From JAEUMG01 sp046349315 (lineage in GTDB: Bacteria > Pseudomonadota > Alphaproteobacteria > Rhizobiales > Aestuariivirgaceae), in NCBI GenBank assembly GCA_046349315.1, contig JAXMCQ010000002.1, forward strand, positions 310,001-374,000: DNA of 64,000 bases. The letters run 5' to 3'. The notes beneath the pieces were generated by a model. That model made no database searches. It worked only from the letters and a program-made list of their open reading frames with translations, and was not told where the DNA came from. Below, in pieces: positions 1 through 10,226 of the stretch (position 1 is its first letter; the number at the start of each line of letters is the position of its first letter). Both the position numbers and the translations under genes were made by a program.

Positions 1-578
1 CCTTCATCGGCATGGAGCCGCACAATGATTTCGTCGGACTGAGCTTGCGCGCCGCGCCTGAAGCGCATTTGCGCAAGTCGCGATCCCGTGCGCGCGAGCA
101 CCGGAAACGTGCGTGGGCTGATCTCGGCATAGAGTGGGCCTTCATAGCCCGGCGGCGCATTGTCGAATTCGCGCGAATAGTCGGCAATGATGCGCGTGAA
201 GATGTCGAGCCTGCCGGTCGAGCTCTTGGGATTGGCGAGTGCGGCAATATCACCCGGCAGCCTGAGGGACTCGAGGAGCGGTACGATATAAACGCAACCC
301 GTTTCGAGAACAGCGCCGTCTCGCAGGGGAAAGCGATGCAGAGACAAATTGTCGAGTTGTTGCGCAACCGTTCGTTCAGGCCCCGGAAGAAATGACGCCC
401 TGACGCGATAGGCCCATTCGCCAAGCCGCAGGTCGAGACTCGCCGGCTGGATCTGGTTATCGTCAAGTGGCCGTGCGAGGCGGATAAGCCCGGCCTCGCA
501 AGCCCGCGCTATGGCATGGGCCGGGAGAATTCCCTGGCTGCCGGTGCGGCTCTCGGCGTCGGTAACAGGCTTGTTCAT
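1..578 (-). CDS. dcd: dCTP deaminase, 5' part only (runs off the left edge)
   Basis: Deaminates dCTP to dUTP in the cytosol, feeding dTMP synthesis. The first 192 residues are visible; the C-terminal part lies beyond base 1. Seen: a dUTPase/Dcd-type beta fold with PASLDLRLG (residues 45-53), the signature NPKSSTGRLDIF (116-127) and GYEGPLYAEIS (144-154), where Glu152 lies where the family has its catalytic glutamate. The longer N-terminus suggests the long alphaproteobacterial form rather than the E. coli type, but this is inferred from a partial protein. ATG at 576-578. Divergent from apaG with 86 bp between the start codons. Confidence 0.85.
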   Translation of the reverse strand, partial: MNKPVTDAESRTGSQGILPAHAIARACEAGLIRLARPLDDNQIQPASLDLRLGEWAYRVRASFLPGPERTVAQQLDNLSLHRFPLRDGAVLETGCVYIVPLLESLRLPGDIAALANPKSSTGRLDIFTRIIADYSREFDNAPPGYEGPLYAEISPRTFPVLARTGSRLAQMRFRRGAQAQSDEIIVRLHADE

Positions 579-664
579 GGCTCTATTGGGAGATTTTGGC
601 GCGTTGACGCAAGCGAAATTGGCGAGCCAGTGGAAAACCGGCAGCGTTCCGTTAGACTACGGGT

Positions 665-1057
665 ATGTATGAATGCACGACGGCCAATATCCGGATCATC
701 GTCAAGCCGCAGTTCCTCGAAGGTCAATCCCGGCCTGATGAAGAACACTATGTCTGGGCCTATACGATCAAGATCGAAAACCAAGGACAGGACACGGTGA
801 CGTTGCGGTCGCGCTACTGGAAGATCACCGATGGCCGCGGCCGCGTTCAAGAGGTGCGGGGTGCCGGGGTCGTGGGTGAACAGCCGACCCTCGCACCCGG
901 CCAGAGCTTCGAATACACCTCCGGTGCGCCCTTGCCGACGCCATCCGGCTTCATGGTCGGTAGCTACCAGATGCAGGCAAGCGATGGGCACCTCTTCAAT
1001 GTCGAGATCCCCGCATTTTCGCTCGACTCGCCGCACGCCCCGCGGCAAATGCACTAA
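665..1057 (+). CDS. apaG: ApaG (DUF525) family protein
   Basis: A 130-residue protein spanning the whole ApaG domain, an immunoglobulin-like beta sandwich. Recognised by the Y-x-W-x-Y-x-I-x-I strand near residues 26-38 and the block GAGVVGEQPTLAPGQSFEY at about 63-81, followed by the family's typical GSYQM strand. E. coli ApaG is linked to cobalt/magnesium tolerance and diadenosine tetraphosphate phenotypes, but its biochemical activity is not settled, so I give no reaction. It ends 23 bp before argE on the same strand. Confidence 0.93.
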   Translation: MYECTTANIRIIVKPQFLEGQSRPDEEHYVWAYTIKIENQGQDTVTLRSRYWKITDGRGRVQEVRGAGVVGEQPTLAPGQSFEYTSGAPLPTPSGFMVGSYQMQASDGHLFNVEIPAFSLDSPHAPRQMH

Positions 1058-1080
1058 GATTTGAAGGGACGATTATCCCG

Positions 1081-2237
<1,157 letters not shown>

Positions 2238-2241
<4 letters not shown>

Positions 2242-2687
2242 GTGCGATGAATGTGCTGCTCAACATACTCTGGCTGATCTTCGGCGGATTCTTCTCGGGC
2301 CTCGGCTGGATCCTCGCCGGCATCCTGATGGCGATTACCATCATTGGTATTCCGTTTGTGCGCTCCTGCTTCATGCTGGCGAGCTTTTCCTTCTGGCCGT
2401 TTGGCCGGGATATTGTCGCGCGCGATGAACTGACCGGCCGCGAGGACATGGGAACCGGTGCGCTCGGTCTCATCGGCAATGTCATCTGGTTCATATTATG
2501 CGGGTGGTGGCTCGCAGTCTGGCACATCGTGGCGGCGGTTGCGCTGGCGATTACCATTATCGGCATTCCCTTCGCGCTCCAGCATGTGAAGCTGGCTCTC
2601 GCCTCGCTCTTCCCGATAGGCAAGACGGTGGTTGAGTATGACGAGATCAATGCCGCGCGGCGCGGCCAATTGCGCCCCAACCCCTAG
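2238..2687 (+). CDS. yccF: YccF-type inner membrane protein
   Basis: A 149-residue membrane protein made of two copies of the YccF domain. Each copy carries the block AITIIGIPF followed by a short aromatic stretch and (W/L)FP(F/I)G, at about residues 31-58 and 97-124. Three or four hydrophobic segments are evident. Function is unknown in the family. I chose ATG 2238 over an upstream in-frame TTG at 2229 because it forms a 4-bp overlap with the argE stop. The 3' end overlaps convergent hslO by 4 bp. Confidence 0.85.
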
Positions 2688-3619
2688 GGTTTGACGTCGT
2701 CGAACTCGTAGACAGTCGAGCAGAATTCGCACGTCGCTTTGATCCGACCGTCTTCGCGCATCTCCACGATTTCCTCATCAGAAAACTGCTTGAGAATTTC
2801 GCCGATCCGTTCGCGCGAGCACGTGCAGTAGCGCGCAATCGGGGTCGTCGGATAAACCGTGACGCCGTCCTCGTGATAAAGCCGGTAGAGCAAGTCTTCC
2901 GGGCTGAGTGTTGGGTCGAGCAGTTCATGGTCCTCGACAGTGTCGAGGAGGGCTCTGGCCTTCACCCAATCATCATTTTCAGCCAGCGGTTCTTCGCTGC
3001 CTTCGGGCGCATCGCCTGACGAGAGCCGCATCGGGCTTGGTCCGCCTTGCCGCGGCAGGTGCTGAACCATGATGGCGCCGGCACGCCAGTTCTGCTGCGC
3101 CTCGCGTCCGCGGCCGATCAACGGACCGGCTGCCACGCGCAGCCGTGTCGGGATTTGCTCTGATTGGGCAAAATAGGCGTGCGCGGCATCGCTCAGCGTA
3201 GTGCGCGCCAGTGCGACGATACCTTGATATCGCTCCATGTCGGGGCCTTGATCGACGGTCATCGCGAGATGCCCCGTGCCCAGCAGGGCAGCCTCATTGC
3301 GCCCGGGCACGCTCTGCAGCGCCTTCGCGTCGAAATGGGCATAGGCGCGAACCTGTCCCGGGCCGTGATAGTCGGCGACGAGCATGTCGATCGGGCCGTC
3401 GCTCTTGGTCTGGAGAATGAATTTGCCGTCGAATTTGAGGGCGCTACCGAGCATTGATGTCAGTGCCGCCGCTTCGGCGACCAAGGCTGACACGGCCGGA
3501 GGATAGTCGTGCACCCGCAATATCTCGTTGACTGTCGCGCCCAGCCGCACGAGACGACCGCGAACGCCGAGCGGCTTGATTTCGAACGGAAGGACGAGGT
3601 CGTCGGCGATCGGCGTCAT
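2684..3619 (-). CDS. hslO: Redox-regulated chaperone Hsp33
   Basis: A holdase chaperone activated by oxidative stress through disulfide bonding of a zinc-binding cysteine cluster. The C-terminus holds the expected cysteines as CTC and, about 30 residues later, CEFC. The N-terminal domain has family features such as the GRLVRLG start and ADYHGPGQVRAYA. The protein is 311 aa. ATG 3617-3619 overlaps the argF stop by 4 bp (ATGA) and fits better than an upstream in-frame start at 3640 inside argF. It is the last gene of the argD-argF-hslO operon, an order I recognise from other Hyphomicrobiales. Confidence 0.92.
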   Translation of the reverse strand: MTPIADDLVLPFEIKPLGVRGRLVRLGATVNEILRVHDYPPAVSALVAEAAALTSMLGSALKFDGKFILQTKSDGPIDMLVADYHGPGQVRAYAHFDAKALQSVPGRNEAALLGTGHLAMTVDQGPDMERYQGIVALARTTLSDAAHAYFAQSEQIPTRLRVAAGPLIGRGREAQQNWRAGAIMVQHLPRQGGPSPMRLSSGDAPEGSEEPLAENDDWVKARALLDTVEDHELLDPTLSPEDLLYRLYHEDGVTVYPTTPIARYCTCSRERIGEILKQFSDEEIVEMREDGRIKATCEFCSTVYEFDDVKP

Positions 3620-4554
3620 GCAATCTCGCCGAGGCACCACAAGAGGATGCCTTTTTGCGCATGCAGCCGGTTTTCGGCCTCGTCGAACACCACTGATTGC
3701 GGACCGTCGATGACGTCGGCCGTCACTTCCTCACCGCGATGGGCCGGCAGACAGTGCATGAACACGGCACCGGGAGCAGCGAGGCTCATAAGCCGCGCAT
3801 TGACCTGGTAGGGCTTGAGCAAGTTGTGACGGCTCGCAGCATCGTTGTCATGCATCGAGACCCACACATCGGTGACGATGCAGCTTGCATTCTTGACCGC
3901 ATCTTCCGGCGAATGGGTGAGGCTGACTTTGGCACCTTGCTTCTTGGCCCAGTCGAGCAGGCGCCGGTCGGGAGAAAGGATTTCCGGACAGGCGATTACG
4001 AGCTCACCGCCCAGCCGGCCAACCGCATGCACCCAGGATGCCGCAACATTGTTGCTGTCGCCGACCCAGGCCACTTTCTGCTCGGAAAGCGGCCCGCGAT
4101 GCTCTTCGAGCGTCATGACGTCGGCCATGATCTGGCAGGGATGCGACTTGTCGGTGAGGGCATTGATGACCGGCACGGTTGCGTGATCGGCAAGCTCGCG
4201 CAGTTTGTCATGCGACTTTGAGCGAACCATGACGGCGTCGACATAACGCGACAGGACCCGTGCTGTATCGGCCACGGTTTCGCCGCGGCCCAATTGCAGG
4301 TCGCCGGCCGGAAGCAGCAGTGTTTCGCCGCCGAGCTGGCGCATCGCCACATCGAAGGAAACACGGGTGCGTGTCGAAGGCTGTTCGAAGATCATCGCGA
4401 GGATCTTGCCGTCGAGTGGCCGGTTGGGCTCGACTTCGCCGCGCGCCTTGCCGGCCCGGCCGTCCTTCATGGCGCGGCTCGCATCGATGATGCGCCGAAG
4501 CGAACCTGAATCAAGATCGCAAATATCGATGAAATGATGTGGCGCGCTGTTCAT
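3616..4554 (-). CDS. argF: Ornithine carbamoyltransferase
   Basis: Transfers the carbamoyl group from carbamoyl phosphate to ornithine, giving citrulline. At 312 aa it matches the anabolic enzyme. Carbamoyl-phosphate motif STRTR is at residues 60-64, HPCQIMAD follows in the middle, and the ornithine-binding HCLPAHRGEEV begins at about residue 267. It starts 9 bp after the argD stop and overlaps hslO by 4 bp, so all three genes are one transcription unit read from the promoter near 5830. Confidence 0.95.
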   Translation of the reverse strand: MNSAPHHFIDICDLDSGSLRRIIDASRAMKDGRAGKARGEVEPNRPLDGKILAMIFEQPSTRTRVSFDVAMRQLGGETLLLPAGDLQLGRGETVADTARVLSRYVDAVMVRSKSHDKLRELADHATVPVINALTDKSHPCQIMADVMTLEEHRGPLSEQKVAWVGDSNNVAASWVHAVGRLGGELVIACPEILSPDRRLLDWAKKQGAKVSLTHSPEDAVKNASCIVTDVWVSMHDNDAASRHNLLKPYQVNARLMSLAAPGAVFMHCLPAHRGEEVTADVIDGPQSVVFDEAENRLHAQKGILLWCLGEIA

Positions 4555-4563
4555 GGTGAAGCC

Positions 4564-5745
4564 TCAAGCGGCCTTCGCTTCAAGCGCGCGGCAGGCCTTG
4601 TCGAGACGATCGGCAGCGAGCGAGATATCCTCGTCCGAGACGATGAGCGGCGGCAACAGCCGCACCACATTGTCGCCGGCCCCGATGAGCAGGAGCTTCT
4701 CGGCGAAGGCGGCCGATACGAAGTCGGTATTCGGAACCTTGCACTTGAGGCCCATCATCAGGCCTTCGCCGCGCACTTCCGCGATGATCGTCGGGTGCTC
4801 GTCGCGAAGCTGGGCGAGTCGCTGCTTGAGTGTTAGTCCGGCCTTGCGAACACGATCGAGAAAGCCGTCGGCGAGGATGACATCGAGGACGGCATTGCCG
4901 ACCGCCATGGCAAGCGGATTGCCGCCAAAGGTCGAGCCATGTGTGCCGGCCGTCATGCCGCGAGCGGCATTCTCGGTGGCAAGGCACGCGCCCATCGGGA
5001 AGCCGCCTCCGATACCCTTGGCGATCGCCATGATATCGGGCGTGATTCCCGACCATTCATAGGCGAAGAGCTTGCCGGTGCGCCCAATGCCGCACTGAAC
5101 CTCGTCCAGGACCAAGAGGATCCCATTCGCATCGCAGAGCTCGCGCAATCTGCGCATGCGCGACGGCGGCACCGGCCGCAAGCCGCCCTCGCCCTGGACC
5201 GGCTCAATCAGAATGCCGGCGGTTTCCGGCCCGATCGCCGCTTCGAGCGCCGCCCAATCATCGAATGGAACTTGGTCAAAACCTTCAACCTTGGGACCAA
5301 ACCCTTCGAGATACTTGGCCTGACCGCCCGCGGCGATCGTTGCAAGCGTGCGCCCATGGAAGGCGCCCTCGAAGGTGACAAGCCGGAACCGCTCAGGCTG
5401 GCCCTTGGCGGCCTGATACTTGCGCGCCATCTTGATCGAGCACTCGAGCGCCTCGGCGCCCGAATTGGTAAAGAACACCGTCTCGGCAAAACTGTTGTCG
5501 ATGAGCCGCCGGGCAAGCTTCTCCTGGCCGGGGATCTGATAGAGATTTGACGTGTGCCAAAGCTTCGAAGCCTGTTCGGTTAGCGCCGCGACGAGATGCG
5601 GATGTGCGTGTCCAAGGCTCGTAACCGCGACGCCCGCGCCGAAATCAAGGTACTCCTCGCCCGCCTCGGTATAGAGGCGCATGCCCTTGCCATGGTCGAA
5701 GGCAACGGGCGCACGATTGTAAGTAGGCAGGACCGGCGCGATCAT
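4564..5745 (-). CDS. argD: Acetylornithine aminotransferase
   Basis: A class III PLP aminotransferase that makes N-acetylornithine from the semialdehyde; many ArgD enzymes also act on succinyl-diaminopimelate semialdehyde in lysine synthesis. At 393 aa it is full length. Seen: phosphate-binding NSGAEA at about residues 94-99, LDEVQCGIGRTG with Asp214, and the Schiff-base lysine Lys243 in AIAKGIGGG. A strong GGAGGA Shine-Dalgarno precedes ATG 5745. First gene of the argD-argF-hslO operon. Confidence 0.94.
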   Translation of the reverse strand: MIAPVLPTYNRAPVAFDHGKGMRLYTEAGEEYLDFGAGVAVTSLGHAHPHLVAALTEQASKLWHTSNLYQIPGQEKLARRLIDNSFAETVFFTNSGAEALECSIKMARKYQAAKGQPERFRLVTFEGAFHGRTLATIAAGGQAKYLEGFGPKVEGFDQVPFDDWAALEAAIGPETAGILIEPVQGEGGLRPVPPSRMRRLRELCDANGILLVLDEVQCGIGRTGKLFAYEWSGITPDIMAIAKGIGGGFPMGACLATENAARGMTAGTHGSTFGGNPLAMAVGNAVLDVILADGFLDRVRKAGLTLKQRLAQLRDEHPTIIAEVRGEGLMMGLKCKVPNTDFVSAAFAEKLLLIGAGDNVVRLLPPLIVSDEDISLAADRLDKACRALEAKAA

Positions 5746-5765
5746 CGCGCTCCTCCAAATGAATT

Positions 5766-5784
5766 CGCCGCCCCGTGGGCGGCG
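5766..5784 (-). promoter_or_regulatory. GC-rich stem-loop in the argD leader
   Basis: An 8-bp GC stem (5766-5773 with 5777-5784) with a 3-base loop lies in the argD 5' leader, between the promoter and the GGAGGA ribosome-binding site. There is no T-run after it, so it is not a classical terminator. It may stabilise or tune the arg operon mRNA; that role is inference. Confidence 0.4.
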
Positions 5785-5801
5785 GTTGGGCTTATCGCCC
5801 G

Positions 5802-5830
5802 CTTATATGAATTTGGCCTCGCGGGGTCAA
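5802..5830 (-). promoter_or_regulatory. Sigma-70 promoter for argD-argF-hslO
   Basis: On the minus strand TTGACC (5830-5825) is followed by exactly 17 bp and TATAAG (5807-5802). This is close to the housekeeping consensus, and its start would give a leader of about 50 nt before argD. It is the only strong candidate in the 212-bp argD/MFS divergent region. Confidence 0.65.
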
Positions 5831-5957
5831 TCGATTGCGCTTCTCGGATCAAGGAACATAAGGAAAACGTGGGGTAATGCCGGTTTGCAGGTGGCATGGC
5901 TGGATTGCGGCCGCTGGCTATAGAGAACGCACGGCAAACCGCTAAGACTGCGCGCGC

Positions 5958-7190
5958 ATGACCACTCACGCGCACAACTTGCGTCTTCCTGATAGCCGCT
6001 ACTCCTGGATGCGGCTTTTCATCTCCCTGGCGATCAGCACGATCGGCGGCATCGGCTTGTGGTCCACAGTTGTCGTATTGCCTGCAATCGAGACGGAATT
6101 CGGCGTTGGCCGCGGCGGCGCCTCGCTTCCCTATATGGCAACGATGATCGGGGCGGCCTTCGGCGGCATCGCCATGGGCAGCCTCGCCGACCGCGTCGGC
6201 ATCATGAAGCCGCTCATTTTAAGCGCCGTGTTCCTTTGTATCGGCTTCACCGTCGCGGCCTGGACCGGAAGCTATTGGCAGTTCATCATCACCCAGGCCG
6301 TGCTGATCGGCATGCTCGGAAGCTCCACGACGTTCGGCCCGTTGGTAGCCGACGCTTCCTTGTGGTTCGTGAAGAAGCGCGGCCTTGCGATTGGCATCGT
6401 CGCCAGCGGGAATTATCTTTCAGGCGCGATTTGGCCGCCGATCCTGCAACATGCCGTCAATTCTTACGGATGGCGTAACACCTATATCGGCATCGGCATC
6501 TTTTGCGTCGTCACCATGTTGCCTTTGGCGCTCATGCTGCGCGAACGCGCCCATATCGACCATTCTGGGGATTCTACGAGCGGAAGGCCTGTCATTAGTG
6601 CGCCGCGCAAGGCTCCGGCCTATCTGCAGTGGCTGCTTCTGCTTGCCGGGCTCTCCTGCTGCATCGCGATGTCGATGCCGCAGGTTCATATCGTCGCCTA
6701 TTGCGGCGATCTCGGTTACGGCACCGCACGCGGTGCTGAGATGCTGTCGATCATCCTCGGCATGGGCGTCGTCAGCCGCCTGATTTCTGGCTTCATTGCC
6801 GATCGCATCGGCGGGGCTGGGACATTGATCCTTGGCTCAACGCTGCAATGCCTGGCCTTGATGTTCTATCTGCCGTTCAACGGCCTAACTTCGCTCTATA
6901 TCGTCTCGGCCTTCTTCGGGCTCGCCCAAGGCGGCATCGTGCCGAGCTACGCACTGATCGTGCGCGACTACTATCCCGCCCGGGAAGCTGGAAGGCGCAT
7001 CAGTCTCGTTCTCACAGCAACGGTGATGGGCATGGCCGCTGGCGGCTGGATTTCCGGTGTGCTGTTCGACATGACCGGCTCCTACCAGGCGGCGTTCCTC
7101 AATGGCATCGCCTGGAACCTGATCAATATGTCGATTGCAGCCTGGTTGCTGTTCGATCGCACCCGGTTGCGGGCAAGGCTGGCTGTGTAG
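5958..7190 (+). CDS. MFS transporter (oxalate/formate antiporter- or monocarboxylate-like)
   Basis: A 410-residue polytopic protein with about twelve hydrophobic segments. The MFS motif between helices 2 and 3 is present as GSLADRVG (near residue 75), and a related GFIADRIG follows in the second half. The overall pattern (WSTVVVLPAIETEFGVGRG at the first external loop, VASGNYLSGAIWPPI in helix 5) resembles the OFA/monocarboxylate branch of MFS, but the substrate cannot be read from sequence. No good Shine-Dalgarno precedes the ATG. It stands 76 bp upstream of the sugar porter gene and may be co-transcribed with it. Confidence 0.82.
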   Translation: MTTHAHNLRLPDSRYSWMRLFISLAISTIGGIGLWSTVVVLPAIETEFGVGRGGASLPYMATMIGAAFGGIAMGSLADRVGIMKPLILSAVFLCIGFTVAAWTGSYWQFIITQAVLIGMLGSSTTFGPLVADASLWFVKKRGLAIGIVASGNYLSGAIWPPILQHAVNSYGWRNTYIGIGIFCVVTMLPLALMLRERAHIDHSGDSTSGRPVISAPRKAPAYLQWLLLLAGLSCCIAMSMPQVHIVAYCGDLGYGTARGAEMLSIILGMGVVSRLISGFIADRIGGAGTLILGSTLQCLALMFYLPFNGLTSLYIVSAFFGLAQGGIVPSYALIVRDYYPAREAGRRISLVLTATVMGMAAGGWISGVLFDMTGSYQAAFLNGIAWNLINMSIAAWLLFDRTRLRARLAV

Positions 7191-7266
7191 CTCGAGGAAT
7201 TTCCCTTGGGAGACGCCGGGATGGTGCCTTGGTACTCTCCTGGCACAACCTGGCTGATTCGCAGAC

Positions 7267-8646
7267 ATGGCCGACATGACGACAAAGGCAAGTGCGGGGC
7301 ACGCAGAGGAGCGCGGGCACCCTTCGCTCGCCGTCCTACTCGTCGTCGCCGTGATCATCATGGCCGGCATTCTCTTCGGCTATGATCAGGGCGTCATCTC
7401 CGGCGCGCTCGATGGAATTCAGAAGCAGTTCGGGCTCAGCCCCCTGCTGACGGAAGTGGTGACGAGTTGGGTGACGCTCGGTGCATTGTTCGGTTCATTG
7501 ATCGGCGGCGAACTGGCCGACCGTCTGGGCCGCAAGAAGGCGGTGCTTTGTGCGGGCGTGCTGTTCTCGATCGGGGCGATCATTCAATCCCTCGCACCTG
7601 AGACGACTGTCCTGGTTGCCGGGCGCCTGGTCATCGGCTTGGGGGTAGGCGTAGCAGCGGTGGCAGCTCCGCTCTATGGCGCTGAGATGGCGCCCACAGC
7701 CTGGCGCGGCCGCTTTGTCTCGGCCTATCAACTCGCAATAACCATCGGCATTTTCCTCGCCTATCTTATCGACCAGGCGCTCGCCTCGACCGATCATTGG
7801 CGATTGATGCTGGGCATTGCCGCAGTACCGGGCATCCTGCTGGTCGCAGCCATGACTTTCGCGCCGGAATCAGCCCGCTGGCTCGTCAAACACAGCAGGC
7901 GCGATTCGGCACTGCGCGTGCTCGATCGCTTGGACCCTGCTGCGGACAACCAGGCAGAACTTGCTTCTATCGAGAGCGGCTTGCAGACTGAAGAAAAATC
8001 GGCGAGCTGGAGGGAAGTGTTTGCCCCGACATGGCGCAGGCCCTTACTCGTCGCGCTCGGACTTGCCGTCTTTCAGCAGATCACCGGCATTAACGCGATC
8101 ATCTATTATGCCGACGACATATTCGCGCGGGCCGGCTTTGCGACACCCGAAGCGCAGACTATGGCCACGACCTGGGCCATCGGTGCGGTGAATGTGCTGG
8201 CAACATTCATTGCCATTGCATTCATTGACAAGCTTGGGCGCAGACCATTGCTGCTCGCTGGCCTCATCGGCATGGCGCTGAGCCTTGCGGTCGTCGGCCT
8301 TGCGATGCGCGCCGACATGCCCGGGACCGTGACGCTGGGCGCACTCGTGGTCTTCATCATTTCGTTTGCTTTCTCGCTCGGCCCCGTCGTGTGGACCGTC
8401 ATCAACGAGATATTTCCGGGTGCCATTCGTGGTCGCGCCGTCGCTATTGCAACGGCCGTGAACTGGGCATCGGCCTTCATCGTCAGCGAGTTTTTCCTCT
8501 CGCTTGTCGGGCTGATCGGCGAGGCAGCGACGTTCTGGTTGTTCGCGCTCTTCTGCGTGATCGCCTTCATCTGGATCTACGCCCGCGTGCCGGAAACCAA
8601 GGGCCGCTCGCTGGAAGACATCGAGCAGCTCTGGCGCAAGCGCTAA
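7267..8646 (+). CDS. Sugar porter family MFS transporter
   Basis: A 459-aa inner-membrane importer of the sugar porter family, probably a proton symporter. Diagnostic motifs are all visible: GYDQGVISGAL in helix 1, GGELADRLGRKK between helices 2 and 3, PESARWL at the end of the first half, QQITGINAIIYYA in helix 7 and PETKGRSLEDIE at the C-terminus. The QQ-x-TG-x-N-x-x-x-YY block is typical of hexose/polyol transporters such as XylE and GalP. The exact sugar is unknown. It converges on the RidA-repeat gene, overlapping it by 4 bp. Confidence 0.88.
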   Translation: MADMTTKASAGHAEERGHPSLAVLLVVAVIIMAGILFGYDQGVISGALDGIQKQFGLSPLLTEVVTSWVTLGALFGSLIGGELADRLGRKKAVLCAGVLFSIGAIIQSLAPETTVLVAGRLVIGLGVGVAAVAAPLYGAEMAPTAWRGRFVSAYQLAITIGIFLAYLIDQALASTDHWRLMLGIAAVPGILLVAAMTFAPESARWLVKHSRRDSALRVLDRLDPAADNQAELASIESGLQTEEKSASWREVFAPTWRRPLLVALGLAVFQQITGINAIIYYADDIFARAGFATPEAQTMATTWAIGAVNVLATFIAIAFIDKLGRRPLLLAGLIGMALSLAVVGLAMRADMPGTVTLGALVVFIISFAFSLGPVVWTVINEIFPGAIRGRAVAIATAVNWASAFIVSEFFLSLVGLIGEAATFWLFALFCVIAFIWIYARVPETKGRSLEDIEQLWRKR

Positions 8647-9872
8647 TCCGGCTCGGTCATGGCGAAGACGTCGATCTCAATCACCATCCCGGGATAGGCG
8701 AGCTTCGGTAATGGAATGCCGGTCGTAGCTGGCCCCGGTTCTTTGAAGAAGGACGAGCGGATCGACAGATTCGCGTGCAGATCATCCCCGCCGCAGCGGC
8801 CTTCATACATGGCGATGACCTTGCAGACGTCATCATAGGAAGCGCCGAGCTCATTCAGAATCGTACCGATATGGATCATGGCCTGTCGCGCTTGCGCGGC
8901 AAGATTGCCGGGCTTGACCGCATTGCCCTGCTTGTCGAGCGAGACCTGGCCGCCGAGGAAGATCATGTCGTGGCATTTGAGCCCGTGCTTGTAGGGAAGG
9001 TGAACCGTCCAATCCCAGAGTGACTCGGGCCAGACATGGCGGCGCGGCAGAGGCTGACCATCCTCACCAAGCATGGCAACAACTTCGATCTTGATCTGCT
9101 GGCCAGCGCGGGCATGGCGCGGCAACGGAATGCCGGTCGCGGCCGGCCCTGGCTCCTTGAAATGTGCAGCGCAGGCGAGTGCAGCCGGTTCGAAATCCTC
9201 GACCGTGCCTTGTCCGACATACCAGCGATTGACCTTCACGACATCGTCGAACGACGCGCCGAAAGAGGAAAGAACATCTCCGATTTGGCGCATCACCTGT
9301 TTCGTCTGTCCGACGATATCGCCGGCTAGCAAGACTTTGCCTTGCGGATCGACCGGCGACTGCGCGCTGACGAAAATCATCTTTCCGGCGCGCAGTCCCT
9401 GTACGAAGGGCTGGGGCAGAGGCGAGCTGCTGCTCAATGGCGCATAAGTCCGTGCGAGCTTGCAACCATCGGCCTTCCGCATTGCATAGCCTTCGATCTC
9501 GACCACCATTCCGGGATAGGCGAGATAGGGGACCGGCACTGCTGTGACCGCCGGCTTGGCTCCTTCCGGCAGCGCCTTGGCCACCATCGCGAGGAACGCA
9601 GTTTCCTCGATGCTGCCATCATTCACATAGAAGCAGAGTAGCTTGACGAGATCGGTCAGATCGCCACCGAGATCGCGCAGCACACGGTCGAAGCTCTCGA
9701 TGCAATGGGGAATCTGCTTGGCCATGTCGCCCGCATGGCGGACTTCGCCACTGCTCGAGAGGTCGACCTGGCCGCCGACCCACATCATTTCGCCCGAGCG
9801 TACGCCATGCTTGTGGCTTACCTTGATCGGCCAATCCCAATGGCCCTCGGGCCAGGCATGCTGCTTCTCCAT
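8643..9872 (-). CDS. Protein with three tandem RidA/YjgF domains
   Basis: A 409-residue cytosolic protein; ordinary RidA is about 130 aa. Three RidA-like units are visible at about residues 1-132, 137-268 and 278-409. Units 1 and 3 begin alike (H-x-WPE-x-x-WDW, then KHG, then GGQV), and units 2 and 3 share FKEPGPA-x-TGIPLP, so the gene arose by internal duplication. RidA hydrolyses reactive 2-aminoacrylate imines using a conserved arginine. At the equivalent site all three units have proline/alanine instead of Arg-Ser, so canonical imine deaminase activity is doubtful. A good GAGGAGA ribosome-binding site precedes the ATG. Confidence 0.85.
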   Translation of the reverse strand: MEKQHAWPEGHWDWPIKVSHKHGVRSGEMMWVGGQVDLSSSGEVRHAGDMAKQIPHCIESFDRVLRDLGGDLTDLVKLLCFYVNDGSIEETAFLAMVAKALPEGAKPAVTAVPVPYLAYPGMVVEIEGYAMRKADGCKLARTYAPLSSSSPLPQPFVQGLRAGKMIFVSAQSPVDPQGKVLLAGDIVGQTKQVMRQIGDVLSSFGASFDDVVKVNRWYVGQGTVEDFEPAALACAAHFKEPGPAATGIPLPRHARAGQQIKIEVVAMLGEDGQPLPRRHVWPESLWDWTVHLPYKHGLKCHDMIFLGGQVSLDKQGNAVKPGNLAAQARQAMIHIGTILNELGASYDDVCKVIAMYEGRCGGDDLHANLSIRSSFFKEPGPATTGIPLPKLAYPGMVIEIDVFAMTEPD

Positions 9873-9983
9873 GGGCTTCTCCTCTTCGGCGGTGCGGCAA
9901 GGCTAGGTCAGGCGTCGGAGGCCGTCGAGCCACGAATGCAAGCCGCTCCCGCATTACTCCCATGCACAAGTTGTTCTCCTCAC

Positions 9984-10012
9984 TTGCCTTTCGCAGATCG
10001 CGCGCCTACCTT
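9984..10012 (+). promoter_or_regulatory. Candidate promoter for the glycine cleavage operon
   Basis: TTGCCT (9984-9989), a 17-bp spacer and TACCTT (10007-10012) would start transcription about 15 nt before the first glycine aptamer. The -10 is a weak match. It is chosen mainly because a promoter must lie just upstream of the riboswitch. Confidence 0.35.
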
Positions 10013-10033
10013 CACGCCCGTTCTTGCGTTGGA

Positions 10034-10224
10034 CATGCGCGGGAGAGATCGGGGGTGACCCCGGCGCCGAAGGAGCAACCGCCCCGGAAACTCTCAGGCA
10101 AAAGGACCGCCTATGTCCTCGTCTCTGGAGAGCAGGGGGATACCCCTCACCGAAGGAGCTAAGCTTGGGCCGTGTCGGAGTGACGGTCCGGGCGAAATCT
10201 CTCAGGTTCTCTGACAGAGGGGGC
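10034..10224 (+). promoter_or_regulatory. Tandem glycine riboswitch upstream of gcvT
   Basis: Two consecutive gcvT-type aptamers. The first (about 10034-10112) has the conserved GGGAGAG entry and the exit ACTCTCAGGCAAAAGGAC. The second (about 10119-10224) has GGAGAGC, then CACCGAAGGAGCTAAGC and ATCTCTCAGG; its closing P1 stem is CTCTG 10123-10127 with CAGAG 10215-10219. The spacing and the short linker are typical of cooperative tandem glycine aptamers, which usually switch glycine cleavage genes on when glycine is plentiful. The expression platform lies at 10225-10273. Confidence 0.93.
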
Positions 10225-10226
10225 TG

